Assembly: GCA_964058845.1 (NCBI GenBank)
Contig: CAXKVR010000199.1
Location: forward strand, 1 to 64,000
Source of the DNA: Carex sylvatica
Taxonomy: Eukaryota > Streptophyta > Magnoliopsida > Poales > Cyperaceae
Reading direction: 5' to 3'
Length of the DNA: 64,000 bases
The notes under the pieces are model-generated. The model was not told the origin of the DNA and did no database searches. It saw only the letters and a list, made by a program, of their open reading frames with translations. Positions 21,128 through 34,300 of the stretch are shown here, one piece after another; position 1 is the first letter of the stretch; each line of letters starts with the position of its first letter. The translations under genes and the position numbers were made by a program.

Positions 21128-22300
21128 ATGGGCAAAAAGGTATTTCAGGTATTGCAACACCATTATTCCTTACGCAGAGAAAAACAACATGTTCATCAGA
21201 CATATGGATGCAGGCATGATGTGCGCAACAATGATTCAACACTGTAAACTAGCATCGTTGCAGTACTGCATCAAAAGCTTGCTGAGGTTAAAGGACAAGA
21301 CAATGATCTTTGCTACGTACCATGAGAGGTAATATCATAAAGTTCACTCATGTTTTTTCTCCCTAAATCACAAGTCCATATTGATTTATTACTATTACTT
21401 TAATTGTAGGGATAATTGGGTACTGCTTATGATACTTCCAATAATGCATGTGGTGTACTGCATTGACTCCAAATTTATGGATGGCAGGGTGTTCGCAATC
21501 GAATCCCATTTGCGAGAGTAAGCAAAATTAATATTATGTAAAATACAAAGTAATAATCTGATCTACGTGATAAATTCTTAGGATAAGTACCACACTGACC
21601 TTTATTAATTGTAGGGCTTATGCCGAATATCTACGGGAGATTAGATAGCAATCGGAGGAGAGACAAACTTGTGACTGAGTAATGTTTGAGGTATTATAAA
21701 ATTTAATGGAGTATTTCATTTTAACTTATTTCAAGTTCAAAAATAAAGGAAACATCAAGGAACCAGTACAGAGGATAGTTAAATAGTATTTGGCTGTCAT
21801 TGAAGATGTTATACCCCTTCACCAGTACATGTCAATGGAAATTGTGGTGTACTTAGTTTATATCATTAGCCCCTTGTTGTGTGGCTTAGTTATTGTTACC
21901 TTAGTATATGTACTTTTGGAGTTTAGACTCATAGAAGATTGGTTTATAAAATTGCACTGATAAAATTGAATTTTGTTTTCAAACTCTATTTTCAGTCTCC
22001 ACAGTAAGTATCCAACTGGGAGTGCGGATACTATGTGATGAAAAATATATATTTCATCATTCATTACTATGCAAAATGATTTTCACATCAGGTATGTCAA
22101 TTTGTTTCTATCATGTACTAATTTTTAAGTTCTTAAATAATCATACATGCACTGATTTTTAAGTTCTTAAATATATGCAGTCTCCCTTACCACACCATCC
22201 ATATCCTCTCGCAGAACTGGCCAAGATTTGTGATCAGTGGTTCTGGTACTTGTTGGAGTATATTCTACCACTACAACTTTCTGAGGAGGAAAATTAAAAA
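21128..22300 (+). pseudogene. Ulp1-like (peptidase C48) transposon-borne protease remnant
   Basis: Exon-like blocks lie between AG and GT sites. About 21147-21331 encodes EKNNMFIRHMDAGMMCATMI. About 21411-21519 encodes DNWVLLMILPIMHVVYCIDS, which has the HW-like and D-S pattern of C48 proteases with Asn instead of the catalytic His. A block near 21996-22092 encodes NWECGYYVMKN, the catalytic-Cys motif, but has in-frame stops. The last block, 22181-22299, encodes FWYLLEYILPLQLSEEEN and a stop. Such proteases are carried by some plant CACTA and MULE transposons. The 5' end is cut by the copia insertion, so it is a dead remnant. Confidence 0.65.
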
Positions 22301-22724
22301 TTTTAGGTAATTGTGATGTAAATTGTGTAAGCTAACAATTAATGGTTGTGTTTTGCTATTAACTTATATAAGTACAATACTGGTGGTTTTTTGGTGTAAG
22401 TACAACCAATGGGGGTGTCATTTTTGAAAGATCCATTGTTGGCTTTAGTTTAGTCATACGGGTGGAGGGGATCGGTGTGTGATTGATCTGGTATGTCTTA
22501 GGGGTGATTCTAATTTGTTGAAACATAACATATAGGTTAATTAATTATGGTATTTAGATTAATTTAGTGCTATAGATTAATTATGTTGGTTAATTTAGTG
22601 CTGCATGCATTGTTCTATATATATGTGTGTGTTGGTCTTCTATATTATCTTGCTTAATTTGCTGCATGTTATTTGTATTTGATTTGGTGCTATATATACA
22701 AATCTAGAGAGGGGTTATATATAT
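22301..22724. other. AT-rich spacer with repeated TTAATTTAGTGCT
   Basis: Contains near-identical short repeats (TTAATTTAGTGCTATAGATT and TTAATTTAGTGCTGCATG, 22560-22610) and ends in a (TA) run at 22706-22731. No gene is seen. Confidence 0.4.
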
Positions 22725-23228
22725 ATATATAGGCTAATATACAATCGATTGTTCCTAGAGATAGGCTAATATACAATCGATTTTAGCCTACTCTATATAG
22801 AGAGAGAGATAGGCTAAAATGAGCCATGGCTTATTTCACGTTGGTGAGCCATGACTCATTTTAGCCATTTTAAAAATTCAAATAACCGATCTGAAATGTT
22901 AATCTTGTTCTCCATATTGAAATGTACTTAGAGACCAAATTTTACATTTTTTTTATTTATTTTTACTATTTATTAAGCATTTTTTAAAATTGCTGATCCG
23001 ATGGTCCAGAAAATTTTACTGTTTTTTACTGTTCACAGCAAAACAGCAATTTTCAAAAATGCTTAATAAATAGTAAAAAAAATCCAAAAAATGTAAAATT
23101 TGGTCTCCAAGCACATTTCAATATAGAGATCACATCTAACTATTTGAATCGGTCGTTTGGACTTTCAAAATGAAATACGGGTTGGAGTACAATCGCTTGG
23201 TGAGCCATGGCTCACGCAAGTCCATCTC
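22725..23228. mobile_element. Foldback MITE M1 with fragments of a sister element
   Basis: Two copies of ATAGGCTAATATACAATCGA (22725-22780) are the terminal sequence of M3. They precede an element of about 430 bp with long imperfect inverted arms. The arms carry the family motif GAGACCAAATTTTACATTTT / AAAATGTAAAATTTGGTCTC and end in GAGCCATGGCT (22822 and 23203). The centre lies near 23020-23030. Confidence 0.75.
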
Positions 23229-25507
23229 ATATATATGAGGAGGGTTCAAATGCACCATTATTTTGGTGCTCCAATATGCTCCAAGTCTTTTATCTTCATT
23301 TTCAAAGTCTGTACAGTCGATTCGAACTGCTCAATATGATCTTCATAATAAAATATGCTTGGAGACCAAATTTTATATTTTTTAGAATTTTTTTACTATT
23401 TTTTAAGGTAGATAAAAAAATTACTTTTTAAAGGAGATTCTGGACCATCCGATAAAGTCACATTGTACCTATCTGATAAGCATAAATTATATACACATTT
23501 GATCTAGACTTTATCATAAAACAACCTCAAATATCTTGTATTTATAATATAAACTGAATAAAATATACCTAGAATCAAGTTACTGCATTTGTTTGGTTTT
23601 AATTTGCAGGAAACGAAGAAAAATGCCCAGTGCGGATGCAAGATTTTCGATACGAATGTACTAAGTACTTAGATGGATTTCTGGACGCGCGCCAATTTTA
23701 AAAATGTATAATAAGCTATACATCAAAAACCGTGCGGATGCACGGATATCGATGCGGACGCACTCTGGTCACACAGGAAAAAACCAAGCCCAGTGCGGAC
23801 GCACTGTAGCAGAGCCAAAAATAGAGTCTGAACTTAAAACGGCCACAACTTTTGACTCGTAACTCCGTTTTGGGCATATAACCACTTTTCGGAAAGCCAA
23901 CGAGAAGATCTACAACCTGAGAATCTAAAAAAAGAAACTTGGAGTCATTACGGATGCAGTAGATCCGCAGACAGCCAGAAATACACGTTTTCAACACGGT
24001 TTCTATATTTAGCGCACCAGGAACGCATTTTAAGAGCCAAAATTATACATATTTGTCTGGCAAGCAATGTAAACAGAGCACCCACTACTTCACTAACCCC
24101 ACTCACATCATAACTATGCCTCTTGATTTAGCATAGCCGGGGGGTTATAAAAGGAGGGGTTAATTTACATCAATCAACACATGAAGCAACACACGATCAT
24201 TCTCTCTCTTTACACACACACTTAGCGATAAATTCTGGAGTAAGGAAAGCTTTCAAGCAAGGAGAAGAAGGATTTCCTGAGCAAGATTCGGCAAGATAAA
24301 TGTCTTTGATTTGTTAAAGGGTGTAATCATTTCTTTTATTTCATTTCTTCTTACTTTGCCAATTTTTGTAATAGATCTCTCCAAGAGGGAGTAGTTCTCT
24401 CTCTAGGGGTTTAGGTCAATATGCATGAACTTTTTTAATTCTATTTTATTCGGTTATTTTTTTTTATTATGATTGTTTTATGGGATTTGATTGTTAATTT
24501 CTGTGATTTATTATTTGTGTTAATTACATAGTTAGTACTTGAATTATAGTATCCCGTTTTGGTTTCGAAAGAACCAAAATTGATCGTGATCAATAGGATA
24601 GTACCAAACTATGAATGCAAATACCCTAGGTTTAGATTAAGATCGTAACCAATTAAGTCGGAAATATAGAAATTAAGGTTAGGGACTTGGTGAAGAACCT
24701 AACCGTGAAGTCAAACCCTAATTAGGACATCTCAAATCAAATCGGATATTGGTGTCATGAACTTAATTGAGAAGTACCAATATTTGAGGAGAGGAGAGAC
24801 TAACAAGAGCTTATGGTCTAGGTAGCTAGGGTGAGGAACCTAATCGAGAAGTCCGAATTACCTAGGCACGTTATTAATTTACAAAAGTGACCCTTAATAA
24901 CATATTAGGTTAGAAACCTCGTCAAATCATACATGAATTTAAACAAATACCGAATGAATAGAGTTAGCAAGGGATTGTAGACCAAAGACCCCTAGATCTT
25001 TAAATCTTGAAAGCAAACCGATTACTTCTCTTTTACTTTTATTTATTTTAATTGTTTAAAATTCCTCTTTTAGGGTATTGAACCCAACTTTAGGATTACT
25101 TAAATAAACCCCCCCCCCCCTTATTCTACTTTATTACACTTTACTTTATTATTATTTTCTAAAATTAATTGTTTAGAGTTTAAAACTAAGTATTTTCCAT
25201 ACTCCCTGTGGATCGATACCTAAAATACTACTTTGATAGAATTGTGCACTTGCAATTTGACTCAAAAGTGTTTAAGGTTTAAAAGGTACATCTTATTGTA
25301 CTGAAACTTTTTAGCGTACCCTTCACACGTAACACTATCTAAAAAAATAGTAAAAAAATTCTAAAAAATATAAAATTTGGTCTCCAAACATATTTTATTA
25401 TAAAGATCATATTGAACTGTTCAGATCGACTATTCAGATTTTAAAAATAGAGATAAAAAATTTGGAGCATATTGGAGCACCAAAATAACAGTGCATTTGA
25501 ACCCTCA

Positions 25508-25512
<5 letters not shown>
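23229..25512. mobile_element. Foldback MITE M2, split by a solo LTR
   Basis: The left part (23229-23473) begins GAGGGTTCAAATGCACCATT. The right part (25335-25512) ends with its inverse (AACAGTGCATTTGAACCCTC). Both carry the family GGTCTCCAA(A/G)CA motif or its inverse. They are separated by an 1861-bp LTR flanked by CTATC on both sides. Confidence 0.85.
23474..25334 (+). mobile_element. Solo LTR of a large (Ty3/gypsy Tat/Athila-like) element
   Basis: It starts TGATAAGCATAAATTATATA and ends CACACGTAACA, with perfect 5-bp duplications CTATC (23469-23473 and 25335-25339). Inside are a TATA-like TATAAAAGG (about 24148), a CT-rich leader, and ACTCCCTGTGGATCGATACC (near 25200-25220), a stretch common near the 3' end of plant Ty3-type LTRs. 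No coding sequence is present. GTGCGGA(T/C)GCA motifs recur between 23631 and 23800. The lineage is inferred from length and that 3' motif. Confidence 0.82.

Positions 25513-25540
<28 letters not shown>
25513..25540. repeat. (TA)n microsatellite between MITEs M2 and M3
   Basis: About 14 TA units directly join the end of M2 to the start of M3. Confidence 0.9.
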
Positions 25541-25542
<2 letters not shown>

Positions 25543-25966
25543 AGATAGGCTAATATACAATCGATTGTTCCTAGCCTCCCGTGCAACCAAGTCATTTTCT
25601 GATTTTTAAAGTCCAAATGATCGATCCAAACCGTTAGATGTCATCTCCATATTAAAATGTGCTAGGAGACCAAATTTTACATTTTTTGGAATTTTTTTAC
25701 TATTTATTAAGCCACTTTGAAAATCGCTGATCCAACGGTAGCTTCTGGTTTTTACTGTTTGGTAAGCCACCGTTGGATCAGTAATTTTCAAAGTGGCTTA
25801 ATAAATAGTAAAAAAATTCCAAAAAATGTAAAATTTGGTCTCCTAGCACATTTTAATATGGAGATGACATCTAACGATTTGGATCGATCATTTGGACTTT
25901 AAAAATCAGAAAACAACTTGGTTGCATGGGAGGCTAGGAACAATCGATTGTATATTAGCCTATCTC
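25541..25966. mobile_element. Foldback MITE M3, near-perfect palindrome
   Basis: About 426 bp. The terminal AGATAGGCTAATATACAATC is mirrored at the right end (ATTGTATATTAGCCTATCT). The arms run nearly to the centre near 25750, which separates two inverted copies of the GATCCAACGGT motif. Two similar 61-codon frames on opposite strands (25606-25791 and 25717-25902) are products of the palindrome, not genes. Confidence 0.88.
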
Positions 25967-25975
25967 TATATATAG

Positions 25976-26293
25976 GTTGGCTACTATGCTTATATAAGCA
26001 TATCACCACATATGCTTATAACTCATTTTTGTGTTTCTAATGTCCAAGTGGTCGATCTGAACCGTTAGATGTGATCTCTATATTGAAATGTGCTTGGAGA
26101 CCAAATTTTATATTTTTCTGAATTTTTTACTATTTATTAAGCCACTTTAAAAATCGCTGATCCAACGGTGGCTTCTGATTTTACTGTTTTGTTAAGCTAT
26201 CGTTGGATCAGCAATTTTCAAAGTGGCTTAATAAATAGTAAAAAAATTCAGAAAAATATAAAATTTGGTCTCCAAGCACATTTCAATATAGAG
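25976..26293. mobile_element. Foldback MITE M4, truncated by the satellite
   Basis: The left arm is complete, from GGCTACTATGCTTATATAAG through the GATCCAACGGTGGC centre. The right arm stops at CACATTTCAATATAGAG, where satellite sequence starts. The last roughly 90 bp of the right arm are missing. Confidence 0.82.
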
Positions 26294-27662
26294 TGTTCCA
26301 TACACCTTCAAAATGGAGTGTTGTATTAGAGTTGCAACTAACATTTTCTCTTACTATATACACTACAATAGTGCTCAAAACACTTGCAATTTGAGTGCTG
26401 TATTTGGATTGTAAATGCCCTATTATCTGGCCATATAGAAACATTACTAGAGTGCACCAAACACCTTCAATTCAAGTGTTGTATTACTCTTTAAATATCC
26501 TATTATGTTGCCAAATAGGGACACTACTAGAGTGCTCCAAACACCTTCAATGGAAGTGTTATATTAGGGTTGTAAATGCCTTATTATCTTGCCATCTGGA
26601 GACACTACTAAAGTGCTCCAAACACCTTCAATGGAAGTGTTGTATTAGGGTTGTAAATGCCTTATTATCTTGCCATATAGAGACACAAGTAATCCAAACG
26701 CCTTTAATTGGAGTGTTATATTAGGGTTGTAAATGCCCTATTATCTTTCCATTTGGAGATACCACTAGAGTGCTCCAAACACCTTCAATTCGAGTGTTGC
26801 ATTAGGGTTGAAAATGCCCTATTATCTTGCTATATAGAGACACTACTAGACTGCTCCAAACGCCTTCAATTGGAGTGTTGCATTAGGGTTGAAAATGCCC
26901 TATTATCTTGCTATATCCAGACACTAATAGAGTGCTCCAAATATATTCAATTGGAATGTTGTATCAGGGTTGCATCTACCTAGTTCTCTTCCCATATCAA
27001 AACATTACTAGAGTGCTTCAAACACCTTCAATTGGAGTGTTACATTAAGGTTCTAAATACCCTATTATCTTGCCATATAGAGACCCTATTAGAGTTCTAT
27101 AAACACCTTCAAAATGGAGTGTTGTATTAGGGTTGCAACTACCCTCTTCTCTTACCATATATAGACATTAGTAGAGTGCTCCAAACACCTTCAATAGGAG
27201 TGTGTGTATTACGATTGTAAATGCCCTATTAACTTACCATATAGAGACATTACTAGAGTGCTCCAAACACTTTCAATTGGAGTGTTGTATTATGGTTGTA
27301 AACTCCCCATAATGTTGCCAAATAGGGACACTACTAGAGTGCTCCAAACGACTTCAATTGGACAGTTGTATTAGTGTTGTAAATGCCCTATTATCTTGAC
27401 ATATAGAGCCACTACTAGAGTGCTCCAAAGACCTACAATTTAAGTGTTGTATTAAGGTTTCAACAACTTCGTTCTCATCCCATATAGAGACATTTCTAGA
27501 GTCCTCCAAACACCTTCAATTGGAGTGTTTCATCACGGTTGTAAAGGCCCTATTACCTTGCCATATAGAGGCACTACAATTGTGCCCCAAACATCTTCAA
27601 TTGGAGGGTTGTATTAGGGTTATAAATGACATATTATCGTGTCATATAGAGAAATAACTTGA

Positions 27663-30600
27663 GTGCTGCAAACACCTTCAATTGGAGTGTTGTATTATGA
27701 TTGTAAATGCCCCATTATCTTTCCATATAGAGACACTACAAGAGTGCACCAAACACCTTCAAATGGAGTGTTGTATCAGGGTTGTAAATGCTGGATTATA
27801 TTGCAATCTGGAGACACTACCAGGGTTCTCCAAACACCTTCAACTGGAGTGTTCTATTAGGGTTGTAAATGACCTATTATCTTGCCATATAGAAACACTA
27901 CAAGAGTGCTCCAAACACCTTCAAATGGAGTCTTGTATCAAGGTTGTAAATGCTCGATTATCTTGCAATCTGGAGACACTACCAGGGTTCTCCAAACACC
28001 TTCAACTGGAGTGTTCTATTAAGGTTGTAAATGACCTATTATCTTGCCATCTAGAGACACAACTAAAGTGCTCCAAACGCCTTTAATTGGAGTGTTATAT
28101 TAGCATTGTAAATGCCCTATTATCTTCCCATCTGGAGACACTACTAGGGTGCTCCAAACGCCTTCAATTGGAGTGTTATATTAGGGTTGTAAATCACGTA
28201 TTATCTTGCTATATCCAGACACTACTAGAGTGCTCCAAACGCCTTCAATTGGAGTGTTGTATTAGGGTTGTAAATCACGTATTATCTTGCTATATCCAGA
28301 CACTACTAGAGTGCTCCAAACACTTTCAATTGGAGTGTTGTATTATGGTTGTAAATTCCCCATAATGTTGCCAAATAGGGACACTACTAGAGTGCTCCAA
28401 ACACCTTCATTTAGAGTGTTTTATTAGGGTTGAAAATGCCCTATTATCTTGCTATATAGAGACCCTACTAGAGTGCTCCAAACACCTTCAACTGGAGTAT
28501 TCCATTAGGGTTGTAAATGACCTATTATCTTGCCATCTGGAGACACTACCAGAGCGCCCCAAACATTTTCAATTGGAGTGTTGTATTAGTATTGTAAATG
28601 CCCTATTCCCTTTCCATATAGAGGCACTACAATTGTGCCCCAAACATCTACAATTGGAGCGTTGTATTAGGGTTATAAATGCCTATTATCGTGTCCTATA
28701 GAGAAATTACTTGAGTGCTGCAAACACCTTCAATTGGAGTGTTGTATAATAATTGTAAATGCCCCATTATCTTTCCATATAGAGGCACTACAAGAGTGCT
28801 CCAAACACCTTCAAATGGAGTGTTGTATCAGGGTTGTAAATGCTCGATTATCTTGCAATCTGGACACACTACCAGGGTTCTCCAAACACCTTCAACTGGA
28901 GTGTTCTATTAGGGTTGTAAATGACCTATTATCTTGCCAACGGGGGACACTACTAGAGTGCCCCAAACATTTTCAATTGGAGTTTTGTATTAGTGTTGTA
29001 AATGACCTATTATCTTGCCATACAGATGCACTACTAGAGTGCACCAAACACCTTCAACTAGAGTGTTCTATTAAGGTTCTAAATACCCTATTATCTTGCC
29101 ATCTGGAGACACTACTAGAGTTGTCCAAATCTCTTCAATTGGAGTGTTGTATTAATGTTGTAAATGCCTTATTATCTTGCCATATAGAGACACAACTAAA
29201 GTGCTCCAAACGCCTTTAATTGGAGTGTTATATTAGGGTTGTAAATGCCCTATTATATTCCCATCCGGAGACACTACTAGAGTACTCCAAACACCTTCAA
29301 TTCGAATGTTGTATTAGGGTTGAAAATGCCCTATGATCTTGCTATATAGAGGCACTACTAGAGTGTTCCAAACGCCTTCAATTGGAGTGTTGTATTAGGG
29401 TTGTAAAACACGTATTATCTTGCTATATCCAGACACTACTAGAGTGCTCCAAACACATTCAATTGGAATGTTGTATTAGGGTTGCCTCTACCTAGTTCTC
29501 TACCCATATCAAGACAGTACTAAAGTGCTTCGAACACCTTCAATTGGAGTGTTGTATTAGGGTTCTAAATACCCTATTATCTTGCCATATAGAGACACTA
29601 TTAGAGTGGCTCCAAACTCCTTCAAAATGGAGTGTTGTATTAGGGTTGCAACTACCCTCCTCTCTTACCATATATAGACATTAGTAGGGTGCTCCAAACA
29701 CCTTCAATAGGAGTGTGTGTATTACGATTGTAAATGCCATATTATCTTACCATATAAAGACATTACTAGAGTGCTCCAAACACTTTCAATTGGAATGTTG
29801 TGTTATGGTCGTAAATTCCCCATAATGTTGCCAAATAGGGACACTACTAGAGTGCTCCAAACACCTTCAATTAGAGTGTTTTTATTAGGGTTGAAAATGC
29901 CCTATTATCTTGCTATATAGAGACCCTACTAGAGTGCTCCAAACGCCTTCAATTGGACTGTTGTATTAGTTTTGTAAATGCCTTATTATCTTGCCATATA
30001 GAGGCACTACTAGAGTGCTCCAAACACGTACAATTTAAGTGTTGTATTAAGGTTTCAACAACTTCGTTCTCATCTCATATAGAAACATTACTAGAGTCAT
30101 CCAAACACCTTGAATTGGAGTGTTTCATCACGGTTGTAAAGGCCCTATTACCTTGCCATATAGAGGCACTACAATTGTGCCCCAAACATCTTCAATTGGA
30201 GTGTTGTATTAGGGTTATAAATGACCTATTATCGTGTCATATAGAGAAATAACTTGAGTGCTGCAAACACCTTCAATTGGAGTGTTGTATTATGATTGTA
30301 AATGCCCCATTATCTTTCCATATAGAGACACTACAAGAGTGCACCAAACACCTTCAAATGGAGTGTTGTATCAGGGTTGTAAATGCTGGATTATATTGCA
30401 ATCTGGAGACACTACCAGGGTTCTCCAAACACCTTCAACTGGAGTGTTCCATTAGGGTTGTAAATGACCTATTAACTTGCCATCTGGAGACACTACTAGA
30501 GTGCCCCAAACATTTTCAATTGGAGTTTTGTATTAGTGTTGTAAATGACCTATTCTCTTTCCATATAGAGGCACTACTAGAGTGCACCAAACACCTTCAA

Positions 30601-31393
30601 CTAGAGTGTTCTATTAAGGCTCTAAATACCCTATTATCTTGCCATCTGGAGATACTACTGGAGTTCTCCAAATCTCTTCAATTGGAGTGTAGCATTAATG
30701 TTGTAAATGCCTTATTATCTTGCCATATAGAGACACAACTAAAGTGCTCAAAACGCCTTTAATTGGATTGTTATATTAGGGTTGTAAATGCCCTATTATC
30801 TTCCCATCTGGAGACACTACTAGAGTGCTCCAAACACCTTCAATTCGAATGTTGTACTAGGGTTGAAAATGCCCTATTATCTAGCTATATAGAGACACTA
30901 CTAGGGTGCTCCAAACGCCTTCAATTGGAGTGTTATATTAGGGTTGTAAATCACGTATTATCTTGCTATATCCAGACACTACTAGAGTGCTCCAAACACA
31001 CTCAATTGGAATGTTGTATTAGGGTTGCATCTACCTTGTTCTCTTCCCATATCAAGACAGTACTAAAGAGCTTCGAACACCTTCAATTGGAGTGTTGTAT
31101 TACGGTTCTAAATACCCTATTATCTTTCCATATAGAGACACTATTAGAGTGGCTCCAAACACCTTCAAAATGGAGTGTTGTATTAGGGTTGCAACTACCC
31201 TCTAATCTTACCATATCTAGACATTAGTAGAGTGCTCCAAACACCTTCAATAGGAGTGTTTCATCACGGTTGTAAAGGCCCTATTACCTTGCCATATAGA
31301 GGCACTACAATTGTGCCCCAAACATCTTCAATTGGAGTGTTGTATTAGGGTTATAAATGACCTATTATTGTGTCATATAGAGAAATAACTTGA
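27663..31393. repeat. Left higher-order block of the satellite
   Basis: A recognisable group of monomers recurs at 27682, 28734, 30277 and 31413. The spacings are 1052, 1543 and 1136 bp, so units of different monomer number coexist. The 1136-bp unit (14 monomers plus 2 bp) at 30258 is closely repeated at 31394. Confidence 0.85.
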
Positions 31394-34300
31394 GTGCTGC
31401 AAACACCTTCAATTGGAGTGTTGTATTATGATTGTAAATGCCCCATTATCTTTCCATATAGAGACACTACAAGAGTGCACCAAACACCTTCAAATGGAGT
31501 GTTGTATCAGGGTTGTAAATGCTGGATTATATTGCAATCTGGAGACACTACCAGGGTTCTCCAAACACCTTCAACTGGAGTGTTCTATTAGGGTTGTAAA
31601 TGACCTATTAACTTGCCATCTGGAGACACTACTAGAGTGCCCCAAACATTTTCAATTGGAGTTTTGTATTAGTGTTGTAAATGACCTATTATCTTTCCAT
31701 ATAGAGGCACTACTAGAGTGCACCAAACACCTTCAACTAGAGTGTTCTATTAAGGCTCTAAATACCCTATTATCTTGCCATCTGGAGATACTACTAGAGT
31801 TCTCCAAATCTCTTCAATTGGAGTGTAGTATTAATGTTGTAAATGCCTTATTATCTTGCCATATAGAGACACAACTAAAGTGCTCAAAACGCCTTTAATT
31901 GGATTGTTATATTAGGGTTGTAAATGCCCTATTATCTTCCCATCTGGAGACACTACTAGAGTGCTCCAAACACCTTCAATTCGAATGTTGTACTAGGGTT
32001 GAAAATGCCCTATTATCTAGCTATATAGAGACACTACTAGGGTGCTCCAAACGCCTTCAATTGGAGTGTTGTATTAGGGTTGTAAATCACGTATTATCTT
32101 GCTATATCCAGACACTACTAGAGTGCTCCAAACACACTCAATTGGAATGTTGTATTAGGGTTGCATCTACCTTGTTCTCTTCCCATATCAAGACAGTACT
32201 AAAGAGCTTCGAACACCTTCAATTGGAGTGTTGTATTACGGTTCTAAATACCCTATTATCTTTCCATATAGAGACACTATTAGAGTGGCTCCAAACTCCT
32301 TCAAAATGGAGTGTTGTATTAGGGTTGCAACTACCCTCTTCTCTTACCATATCTAGACATTAGTAGAGTGCTCCAAACACCTTCAATAGGAGTGTGTGTA
32401 TTACGATTGTAAATGCCATATTATCTTACCATATAGACACATTACTAGAGTGTTCCAAACACTTTCAATTGGAATGTTGTGTTATGGTTGTAAATTCCCC
32501 ATAATGTTGCCAAATAGGGACACTACTAGAGTGCTCCAAACACCTTCAATTAGAGTGTTTTTATTAGGATTGAAAATGTCCTATTATCGTGCTATATAGA
32601 GACCCTACTAGAGTGCTCCAAACGCCTTCAATTGGACTGTTGTATTAGTGTTGTAAATGCCTTATTATCTTGCCATATAGAGGCACTACTAGAGTGCTCC
32701 AAACACGTACAATTGGAATGTTGTGTTATGATTGTAAATTCCCCGTAATGGTTCCAAATAGGGACACTACTAGAGTGCTCCAAACACCTTCAAATGGAGT
32801 GTTGTATCAGGGTTGTAAATGCTGGATTATATTGCAATCTGGAGACACTACCAGGGTTCTCCAAACACCTTCAACTGGAGTGTTTTATTAGGGTTGTAAA
32901 TGACCTATTAACTTGCCATCTGGAGACACTGCTAGAGTGCCCCAAACATTTTCAATTGGAGTTTTGTATTAGTGTTGTAAATGACCTATTATCTTGCCAT
33001 ATAGAGGCACTACTAGAGTGCACCAAACACCTTCAACTAGAGTGTTCTATTAAGGCTCTAAATACCCTATTATCTTGCCATCTGGAGATACTACTAGAGT
33101 TCTCCAAATCTCTTCAATTGGAGTGTAGTATTAATGTTGTAAATGCCTTATTATCTTGCCATATAGAGACACAACTAAAGTGCTCAAAACGCCTTTAATT
33201 GGATTGTTATATTAGGGTTGTAAATGCCCTATTATCTTCCCATCTGGAGACACTACTAGAGTGCTCCAAACACCTTCAATTCGAATGTTGTACTAGGGTT
33301 GAAAATGCCCTATTATCTAGCTATATAGAGACACTACTAGGGTGCTCCAAACGCCTTCAATTGGAGTGTTGTATTAGGGTTGTAAATCACGTATTATCTT
33401 GCTATATCCAGACACTACTAGAGTGCTCCAAACACACTCAATTGGAATGTTGTATTAGGGTTGCATCTAACTTGTTCTCTTCCCATATCAAGACAGTACT
33501 AAAGTGCTTCGAACACCTTCAATTGGAGTGTTGTATTACGGTTCTAAATACTCTATTATCTTTCCATATAGAGACACTATTAGAGTGGCTCCAAACTCCT
33601 TCAAAATGGAGTGTTGTATTAGGGTTCCAACTACCCTCTTCTCTTACCATATATAGACATTAGTAGAGTGCTCCAAACACCTTCAATAGGAGTGTGTGTA
33701 TTACGATTGTAAATGCCATATTATCTTACCATATAGAGACATTACTAGAGTGCTCCAAACACTTTCAATTGGAATGTTGTGTTATGGTTGTAAATTCCCC
33801 ATAATGTTGCCAAATAGGGACACTACTAGAGTGCTCCAAACACCTTCAATTAGAGTGTTTTTATTAGGATTGAAAATGCCCTATTATCTTGCTATATAGA
33901 GACCCTACTAGAGTGCTCCAAACGCCTTCAATTGGACTGTTGTATTAGTGTTGTAAATGCCTTATTATCTTGCCATATAGAGGCACTACTAGAGTGCTCC
34001 AAACACGTACAATTGGAATGTTGTGTTATGATTGTAAATTCCCCGTAATGTTGCCAAATAGGGACACTACTAGAGTGCTCCAAACACCTTCAAATGGAGT
34101 GTTGTATCAGGGTTGTAAATGCTGGATTATCTTGCAATCTGGAGACACTACCAGGATTCTCCAAACACCTTCAACTGGAGTCTTCTATTAGGGTTGTAAA
34201 TGACCTATTATCTTGCCATCTGGAGACATTAGTAGAGTGCCCCAAACATTTTCAATTGGAGTTTTGTATTAGTGTTGTAAATGACCTATTATCTTGCCAT

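Noticed and set aside
25606..25902. Two similar 61-codon frames on opposite strands
   Set aside because: They are mirror translations of the palindromic MITE M3.
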